This document shows, one piece after another, positions 57,671-64,000 of a stretch of DNA of 64,000 bases. The translations under genes and the position numbers were made by a program. The DNA lies in the NCBI GenBank assembly GCA_030867875.1, contig JAOWCC010000577.1, positions 158,898,344 to 158,962,343 of the forward strand, written 5' to 3'. The stretch comes from Actinernus sp. WN-2022 (lineage: Eukaryota > Cnidaria > Anthozoa > Actiniaria > Actinernidae). The notes beneath the pieces were generated by a model. The model saw only the letters and a list, made by a program, of their open reading frames with translations, was not told the DNA's origin and made no database searches. Within the stretch, counting starts at the first letter, position 1. Each line of letters starts with the position of its first letter.

Positions 57671-57757
57671 CTAGGATAGGTGCCCGGATAGGTCCCAGAT
57701 CGGATAGGTGCCAGGATAGGTCCCAGATTGGATAGGTCCCAGGATAGGTCCCAGAAA
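57671..57757. repeat. GGATAGGTCCCAG minisatellite in CNPY 3' UTR
   Basis: About five units of GGATAGGTCCCAG(AT) or GGATAGGTGCC(A/C) begin 10 bp after the stop codon, so they are probably transcribed in the 3' UTR. Confidence 0.8.
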
Positions 57758-57808
57758 GTACAACATGATGATAGAAGATAGACGGCAACAGTGGATTAAT
57801 CTAATATA

Positions 57809-57900
57809 TACCGTAAAGACCCGTGTATAAGCCGCACCTTTTTACCCAAAATTTGCGTTCAAAATCGGGGGTGCGGCTTATCTACGGGTCTTTACGGTAA
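57809..57900. repeat. 92-bp palindrome
   Basis: Arms TACCGTAAAGACCCGTGTAT and its partner ending ACGGGTCTTTACGGTA, with AAGCCGCACC / GGTGCGGCTT inside. A shorter cousin of the element at 31121-32363. Confidence 0.85.
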
Positions 57901-57977
57901 ACTTTAATGTATTGACTGAAATTAGAAAAACCTTTGAGGTCGGTTTGCAACGCTACTGAGCAGAATCACAGAAGCGT

Positions 57978-58103
57978 TAGCCTGCGTTGTGGCTCTGGAG
58001 CGCAGCGAGCGGACCCTCTCCCCCCTCTCTTTTTTTCTCTCGCCCCAATCCCCCTAATCTCCGCTCGCTGCGCTCCGATACTCTAGAGCCGCAACGCAGG
58101 CTA
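57978..58103. repeat. 126-bp fold-back with TAGCCTGCG tips
   Basis: Arms TAGCCTGCGTTGTGGCTCTG and its inverse GAGCCGCAACGCAGGCTA. Inner GAGCGCAGCGAGCGGA pairs with CCGCTCGCTGCGCTCC around a pyrimidine-rich loop. The tip is shared with 7578-7648 and 5978-6465. Confidence 0.85.
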
Positions 58104-58309
58104 CTGAAGTGTGGTCAACGAGGACAAGAACTTGAAACATTTCAGAAAGTTTTGAATCTTTCTAAACTTTCTCATGCCACACATTCTCAGTCAGTATTTT
58201 GAGATTTTTGGGTGTTACTAAAACGTGTAACGAGAGAACGAGATAAAAATTGAGATACGGCTAGGGTTCACTCACTTCACATTTAAACAAGAAAAGAGAA
58301 ACTGAAAAT

Positions 58310-58375
58310 GAGGTTCAGATTCGAACCCATAACCTTCTGCGTGTAGTGAAAGCGTCATAACCACAACGCTATTTT
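58310..58375 (-). mobile_element. tRNA-like fragment
   Basis: The minus strand has GCGTTGTGGTTATGACGC and GGTTATGGGTTCGAATCTGA, box A- and box B-like. There is no convincing acceptor stem, so a SINE remnant is likelier than a tRNA gene. Confidence 0.4.
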
Positions 58376-58379
58376 CATC

Positions 58380-60100
58380 TTTATCTCCAAGGTGAGTGAG
58401 AACTCGTTGTTTACTTGAAAAAAAAAAACGACATTTGAGAGGCATTGCATTTTTAAATCAGAAAGTTGCTAAATTGCCCACTGACCACTGTGGGGTCAGC
58501 TAAGCTATGCAAATGCCCCACCATGGGGCTTTTTTAGTGAGTCCCGGAGACAAACTCAGTCAAATGCCCCACGTATGCCCGGGGGGATGAGCAGGTTTGG
58601 AATTGATAGAGACATTAGGGCCTTTGTGATAGTGCATTTATTTTTAACCGCTCGTTACGGCGTTACTCGTTTTAGTATTAAACACCCGAGAATTTTGTCG
58701 TTTTTGCTTATCTCGTTTAATTTGGTGTGACCTCATGATTGCGATATCTGATTGGATGAGAAGTGAAGCCATTTTAGCTGTTGAACTGCATATGAAGCAG
58801 TTCTCCAAGGCTGTGCAAACAATATGACGTCATAGGTAATTTATTTGCATATTACAAAAACCTGAATATCTTTGAAACGAGATGAGATATTGACAAACGG
58901 AAAATGTCATTATTCCTCATTTCAAAAGCATTTTAAAATTAGCTCAACTTAATTTTCGCTTCATATGCACTTTAAGCGTTAAAAACAAGTTCTCATAACT
59001 TTCAAGATTTATGCCAGATTCTGCTCAAATTTTTACAAACAGTACTCAATTAATTTATTGATACAACTGATGTCACAACCCTTACCCGATCACACATACT
59101 AATGACGTATTGTGAATTAAGTCAAGCCCACTTTTTTTTATTTGAGCCATTACTCGAAGTCGAACGATTTTTTTTCAAACACCTAGAGACTGTTCAAGTA
59201 ATTTGTAAAGCACTCGGAGCTGTTTTAGAAGCGATTTCTAAATACAGTTAAAGGGGGTTGAAAACCGAGGCAAAGCCGAGGTTTTTCAAACTCGGTTTTG
59301 CCTCGGTTTTCAACCCCGTCTCCACTTTAATGACAAAGTTAGCGATCTAAAAGTATTGAAATGCGAGCTGTATTTGGAAACGATTTCTAAATACTCGTCA
59401 TGGTCATGATTTCTATTGTATTCACCTGGTGTATTATTAATGAGTTTGAGAAACTTATAACACACATCACAGTGCAAATTTTATCAAAATCCCTTGGGCA
59501 GAAGTTGGCGAAAATTTGGGGCCTTAATTTCTCACCTTACTAACGTTGTCAAAGTTGAAAGGACCGTAGCTTTCTGTCAATAGAAGTGATCAGAATCCAA
59601 ACTGATTAAAAGTATTTCTAAAAGCTTCCTAAATGTTGATGCCAAATAAAATTGTGCAAGCAAAAACAGAATAAAAATATGGCAAAAACTCAAAATCTAC
59701 AAATTTCAGGTTTTCTAAAAAAACGCTCCAGATTATTTTTTTAATGTTTTTGAGCATTAAATTCAATCTTTCGTAAGAGTAATACACCAAATCCCATCGC
59801 TGAAAAATGTCCGCAATTGGAGATATGATTTTTCATATCAGAGCCGACTTTGTTTACATCTCCACCAGTATTACCGCGCGCCACAGGCAACCCAATTAAA
59901 AACTTCCAAAAACCCGCCGGAGAGCCGGCTACATATACAGGAGCTATACAGGATCCATTACCTTTCGATGCAGGAAGGACGACCAATTATTGCAAGACTA
60001 TTTTACTCTAAATACACAAAAGAATCCCATCCGATATTATTAAGATTATAAATCAAATGTTTCAAAATAAACTAAACTTTTCCTTGTTCGAGTCTATGGT
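58380..60100. other. Intergenic, with one hairpin and one repeat relic
   Basis: No gene seen. 59253-59317 is a clean hairpin (GGTTGAAAACCGAGGCAAAG and its inverse). 59855-59960 on the minus strand is a relative of the 5533-5657 MITE family. Confidence 0.5.
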
Positions 60101-60124
60101 CATTTAATTTATGTAGACAAGACG

Positions 60125-60240
60125 GGAGGGGGATTGGGGGAGGGGGATTGGGGGAGGGAGGGGGGTTACTCCCATATATGGACTACGGGATGATCCGCTA
60201 GACAAGGTATCCATTTTCACATTGACAGATCTTGAACAGG
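60125..60240. repeat. Half of a G-rich 'ACTCCCATATATGGAC' element
   Basis: GGGGGATTGGGGGAGG tandem followed by GGTTACTCCCATATATGGAC, similar to the left end of 48937-49411. No right end is found; the LINE begins soon after. Confidence 0.5.
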
Positions 60241-60289
60241 GTATGAATATCAAGGGAGGCTGTTCCACAATTGTGCGCCGCTATAGCTA

Positions 60290-62090
60290 AAACTACTTTT
60301 AATATAGTCCGTGCGCGGATGTGGAACAGCCAGCTTATTAGTAAGATCGCGTAGTGAATAATTAACTAGCTCATTCCTGATTTCGAGCAAAGATAATCTG
60401 GAGCTAAATTATTTAGTGACTTGTACGCCATAACTGCAGAATCTAGTAAATGTTTGTGTGTTGTGTTTTTCCAGGTAAGAGTTTCACGCAGTGTCTGGGT
60501 ATTTGAATCAAATGACGCGTTCAATAAAACACGAGCAGCACGATTCTGGAATTTCTGTAGCTTGTCACATAAACCCTTGCCACAGTTACCTCCCACTTCG
60601 CTACAGTAAGCAAAGTGTGGTTGGACTAGTGCATTGAAAAAAGTCAAAAGAGTCGGAAAAAGGGACAAAATGTTTCACTCTTTTTATGGCGCCAATACCA
60701 GCGGAGATCTTTTTAGATATATGATCAATGTGGGTATCCCAAGAGAGATTTTCAACAATGAATACTCTTAAAGATTTGGCTGTCTGAACCTGTTTAATAG
60801 CAACGTTATTTATTGATGGTGTTGGGATGTGGGGAAAGTTAATTCGTTTTCGATTTGAAACAATTAACATATATTCTGTTTTCTTAATGTTAAGGGTTAA
60901 TTTGTTTGCGTTAAGCCACGTATTAACACAATTGAGATCCGAAGCTAGTTGGCCATCGAGCTCAGAAATGTTATCGTTCGTAAACGTGAGGCTTGTATAT
61001 CATCCGCGTAAATTATAGAGACTGAGTGTGTCAAACAATTTTGAAGATCATCGATGTACATTAAAAACATTGGTCCAAGGATAGTCCCTGGGGAATACCA
61101 CATTTTAAAGAGCGTGGCTGAGACAACGAGCCGTTTACGGAACTATTCTGGTCGCGATTAGTCAAATAAGATTTGAACCAAGAGTGCGTTAGGCCTCTAA
61201 CTCCATAGTGCCAAAGCTTGTCTGAAAGAATCCCGTGGTTGACAGTTTCAAATGCCTTTTTTAGGTCAAGAAAGATAACGGCATTGACTATCAGTAGCTT
61301 CTAGAAGGCCCGGGGGGGGGGGGGGGGGTACTTACATGAAAAATGGGTATGTATGTGAGGCCAAGAGACTCAAACTCTGACCCTGTTTGACCCAATCCGA
61401 GCTCCAAAACCCTGATTGCCCCCTTTTTTTCAAAAAAAAAACAACCTTATTGCCCCTTCTTTAAATTGTTTTCAAAACACGGCCGGATATATATCCCGGC
61501 CGGTACACCGCGTACCGGGATTGCATGCAAAATACGGAACATTTCAAGTCGGGACGTGGTATTGGGTAAACAAATCAGCAGATGGAGTACATAGATAAGT
61601 ACTGAAGTACGAATTAGCGGCGTCACAATGTAAGGGAACCTCAGTGCTTGCATGTGGACAAGCGATCAAAATGCGGCAACAGAATGTATTTTTTTTGACA
61701 GAGTAGCTAAAAAAAACTGAACCCTAACTGCCTAAAAAATACTGAACCCCGACCCTGACTGCACCCAAATTATACTCAAATCCTGACCCTGATCTGCCCA
61801 AATCAGGTCAAAACCCTGACCCTACCTGCCCAAACTGAGCTCAAAACCCTGACCCACCCGGGCGGCACATACATAATACGTCACAAACAGGAGTACCCCC
61901 CCCCCCCCCCCCCCGGGCTAGAAGGGCAGTTACCGTGGAGTGTAGAGACCTAAAGCCAGACTGGTTATTAGATAATAATTTATTCTTATTAAGATATTCT
62001 ATAAGCTGTATATAAACGATTCTTTCGAAAAGTTTAGCAACGATAGGAATGACAGAAATTGGTCTTTGGTTATCTGCGTCTGATGCCGGG
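60290..62090 (-). pseudogene. CR1-like LINE, interrupted and frameshifted
   Basis: Minus-strand RT segments in order: [20 protein letters not shown] and [17 protein letters not shown] (62075-61926), then LDLKKAFETVNHGIL (from 61290, shifted frame), the catalytic motif IIYADDIQASRLR near 61010, SAGIGAIKRVKHFVPFSD, FFNALVQPHFAYCSEVGG and DKLQKFQNRAARVLLNASFD, ending near 60370. A 609-bp G-tract element (61309-61917) splits it between ALL and EATDS. Several frameshifts; not functional. Confidence 0.88.
61309..61917. mobile_element. G-tract-tipped element with 8-bp duplication CTAGAAGG
   Basis: Starts CCCGGGGG with about 18 G and ends with about 20 C plus GGG. CTAGAAGG flanks it at 61301-61308 and 61918-61925. 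It sits in a LINE codon run; removing it with one duplication joins TALL to EATDS in frame. The interior repeats CCTGACCCT and CAAACTCTGACC-like phrases. The same tip and duplication length as 55248-55688 make one family. Confidence 0.9.
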
Positions 62091-62099
62091 GTTCAGTTG

Positions 62100-62345
62100 G
62101 CGTGATGGCTAATATACTGGCCCCTGACGAAGGGCTAGCGCTCGAAACGTCAGCTGCTACTCGCTTTCCACGGCGGTTAGCATACCTCAATCGACTTTAG
62201 TTGATTACATACCAGTGTTTATGTTCCCCGCCGACGCAGACCAACACTAGTTTTTACAGGAACTAGTTGCCTATCGTAACCCCTGAAGAAGCTTCGTTCT
62301 GCCGAACCGAAATATAGTGTACAATAAATAACACCGTTCACTCTG
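62100..62345 (+). mobile_element. Penelope-like terminal fragment, copy B
   Basis: 62124-62151 reads CTGACGA, GGGC-TAGC-GCTC stem-loop, GAAACGTC, the hammerhead-like core. It is followed by GACGCAGACCAACACTAG and a second candidate core from 62283 (CTGAAGAAGC ... CCGAAATATAG). It abuts the 5' edge of the LINE at 62090. Confidence 0.7.
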
Positions 62346-62492
62346 TTCGGCCTTCCAGTCTTCATATATAAACAATATGAATCCGAAAACTTTTTCCTTC
62401 GTGCAGGATCTAGGAGTCCATTATCGCTTAATACGTGATATCGGGCCGAATGGCAAAACGGATGTGACGGAAAACTGAAAAATGTTTCGACG

Positions 62493-62508
62493 ACCGGAAA
62501 TGACGTCA
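62493..62508 (+). promoter_or_regulatory. ETS-like plus CRE-like site, possible promoter
   Basis: ACCGGAAA directly abuts the palindromic CRE core TGACGTCA. It lies about 185 bp before a candidate non-coding exon end (donor AAG|GTAAGA at 62691/62692) that could splice to the signal-peptide exon at 63449. TGACGTCA also occurs inside repeats elsewhere in this window, so it is not specific. Confidence 0.3.
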
Positions 62509-62639
62509 ACACTGCCTGAATCCGGCAAGGAGTAACGCCTTTGCCCTATATGGTAGGTAAAGCCATATTTGGAGTCACGGAATGCTGGGTTTGACTTCCT
62601 TCGGATGCGTGATGTTTATGAATAATAGCAGCAATAGCC

Positions 62640-62691
62640 ACTTCTAATCACTGGATCCCAATAATACCGATATAGCTGAAGCGAAAATAAG
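62640..62691 (+). other. Candidate non-coding first exon
   Basis: A good donor (GAAAATAAG|GTAAGAGG) ends at 62691. The start is unknown. Its link to the exon at 63449 is inferred from strand and spacing only. Confidence 0.3.
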
Positions 62692-63448
62692 GTAAGAGGG
62701 CTTTTGCTTCAGTACAATTGTTGTTTTTTTCGAATTGATTTTGTGTTCGAATCGCGTGCTCACTTTCCTGAAGCCATGTATGTTTAATGTGTTGTCCATT
62801 TGCTCAGATTACTCGTGTGGCATGATCTGCCAGTAAATATCAAGCGACCTTGCAGGCAGTTAACCTCATGTTTATGATGTTCCAAACAACCACTAGATTA
62901 TAAAAGAGATAAAGTATTGTTTACTGTGCCTCTGTATTTTCACTTTCGTCGTTTTGAAAGCTGTTACTACATGTATATCTTGCATATGTAATTAGTCATT
63001 AAATCACACAAATCACTTACAGTAGTCATGAGCTTGATTATCTTAAATTCAGTGTCCAATTCGACATTTTCGACTTAATTTGTTTTGATTTTGTCATACA
63101 TCACATAGAAGATTGCTGTACTCATACGCTTAAAGAGGTGTAGTTCTTCAATCTTTTTTAAGGGCTTACAAAGTTACATCTTCCAGTGTGATTGTCAAGC
63201 ATAAAGTAAATTTTCAGCCTGTGTTTTCTTGGTTAGAAAAATATTTGTCTTGGTCAAGAAAAATGACATTGTGGTAAGCCATTTGAAAACCCCAGATTAA
63301 TAATTAGGTTTAAGGAATATTTTAATGATTTATTATAGAATTTGAATTTCACAAATGTAAATTTAATTGATTCATTAAAGAATATGTATACTAGCTGTAG
63401 CTTTAATTAAGCAACATAATGTTAACAATTTGCTTATTCTACTCTCAG

Positions 63449-63549
63449 AATTATAATCCATACATATTTAAGACACACCATGAAGAACCTCTATTTTACT
63501 GGTGCATTCCTACTGGTGGCTATAATGTACCTTCCCTTCACACATCAAA
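63449..63549 (+). CDS. First coding exon of a secreted or membrane protein, gene leaves window
   Basis: Acceptor TCTACTCTCAG precedes 63449. The ATG at 63480 opens MKNLYFTGAFLLVAIMYLPF, and donor CATCAAA|GTAAGT ends the exon at 63549, phase 1. A short charged start, a hydrophobic run of about 15 residues and a polar end (THQ) make a typical signal peptide. A next exon could begin after TTTTAACAG at about 63890, which would read in phase for about 31 residues to a TAA at about 63986, giving a peptide of about 55 aa. That continuation is weak; the real exon may lie outside the window. No family recognised. Confidence 0.6.
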
Positions 63550-63577
63550 GTAAGTATAACTCAGATATACACTGGTA

Positions 63578-63705
63578 TGTAATCAACTAAAGTCGATTGA
63601 GGTATGCTAACCGCCGTGGAAAGCGAGTAGCAGCTGACGTTTCGAGCGCTAAGCCCTTCGTCTGTTATCTTCCCCACCGACGCAGACCAACACTAGAACA
63701 CTCGA
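63578..63705 (-). mobile_element. Penelope-like terminal fragment, copy C
   Basis: Inverted relative to copy B. The minus strand reads CAGACGA instead of CTGACGA, then GGGC-TTAGC-GCTC and GAAACGTC, so the stem is kept but one core base is changed. It lies in the intron right after the signal-peptide exon. Confidence 0.65.
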
Positions 63706-64000
63706 GAAATGTTGAAAGCACGCACCTTCGGCTTGTGCTTTAACATTAATTTTCTCTCATGTTCTCAAATGCCCATCGTGTTTTATGATAGTATAAAACA
63801 TGGCTAAGGCTTCTTTATTTGTTAAATATATGAAAAAAAATACTTCAAACAGAGAAGTGATATATTATCGAATGAGCAATATTTTAACAGCTAGGACCCC
63901 AAGTAGCCTGTATATAATACTGCTGACAGACAGAGCGGTACACAGGCTATATCCCAAAAGGCCCACAACTTTCAGTTGTCTAAAATAATTAGGTTTCTTC

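Noticed and set aside
1..64000. CRISPR arrays, bacterial operons, prophage
   Set aside because: All tandem arrays are contiguous minisatellites without spacers, and genes are split by GT-AG introns; nothing prokaryotic is present.

Overview
This is eukaryotic genomic DNA, AT-rich and intron-dense. The gene set and repeat load point to an animal, most likely a stony coral or a related anthozoan. Grounds: GT-AG split genes for metazoan KANSL2, RHEB and canopy (CNPY) proteins, TTAGGG-type repeats, and a mix of CR1/L2-like LINEs, Penelope-like ends, IS3EU-like remnants and a multicopy cnidarian/molluscan protein family. The species call is inference. Nothing bacterial is present, and most open reading frames are noise or shadows.

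Three complete protein-coding genes can be assembled exon by exon, with phases agreeing at every junction, plus the start of a fourth. (1) Minus strand, 20305 to 3769: a KANSL2-like chromatin protein, 8 coding exons, 857 aa, with a long Ser/Thr-rich tail in its last exon. (2) Minus strand, 39214 to 29884: RHEB, the small GTPase that activates mTORC1, 8 exons, 184 aa, ending in the CaaX box CTIL. (3) Plus strand, 47679 to 57661: a canopy-2-like ER saposin-fold protein, 6 coding exons, 181 aa, with a signal peptide, six cysteines and a C-terminal RNEL. (4) Plus strand, from about 62.5 kb and leaving the window: a first coding exon with a signal peptide at 63449-63549. I see no operon-like cooperation; these are independent housekeeping-type genes.

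The rest is layered mobile DNA. The largest unit is a 6.5-kb inverted-repeat element (39881-46352) between RHEB and CNPY. It carries a decayed minus-strand copy of a widespread multicopy protein family of unknown function. Other units: a LINE inserted in a LINE (11.9-14.7 kb), itself bracketed by inverted repeats; a TTAA MITE whose removal restores the host LINE frame (14053-14346); two G-tract-tipped elements with perfect 8-bp target duplications (55248-55688, 61309-61917); an element with an 11-bp duplication and subterminal tandem repeats (21440-22300); a 1.8-kb element with tandem ATCGCGCGAT motifs (17943-19753); two large inverted-repeat units in CNPY introns (48474-50128, 52549-56204); and several tRNA-derived SINEs, fold-back palindromes and tandem arrays. 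Penelope-like terminal fragments contain hammerhead-ribozyme-like cores.

All exon boundaries and repeat ends were read by eye. No alignment, folding or database search was run, and family names rest on remembered family features.
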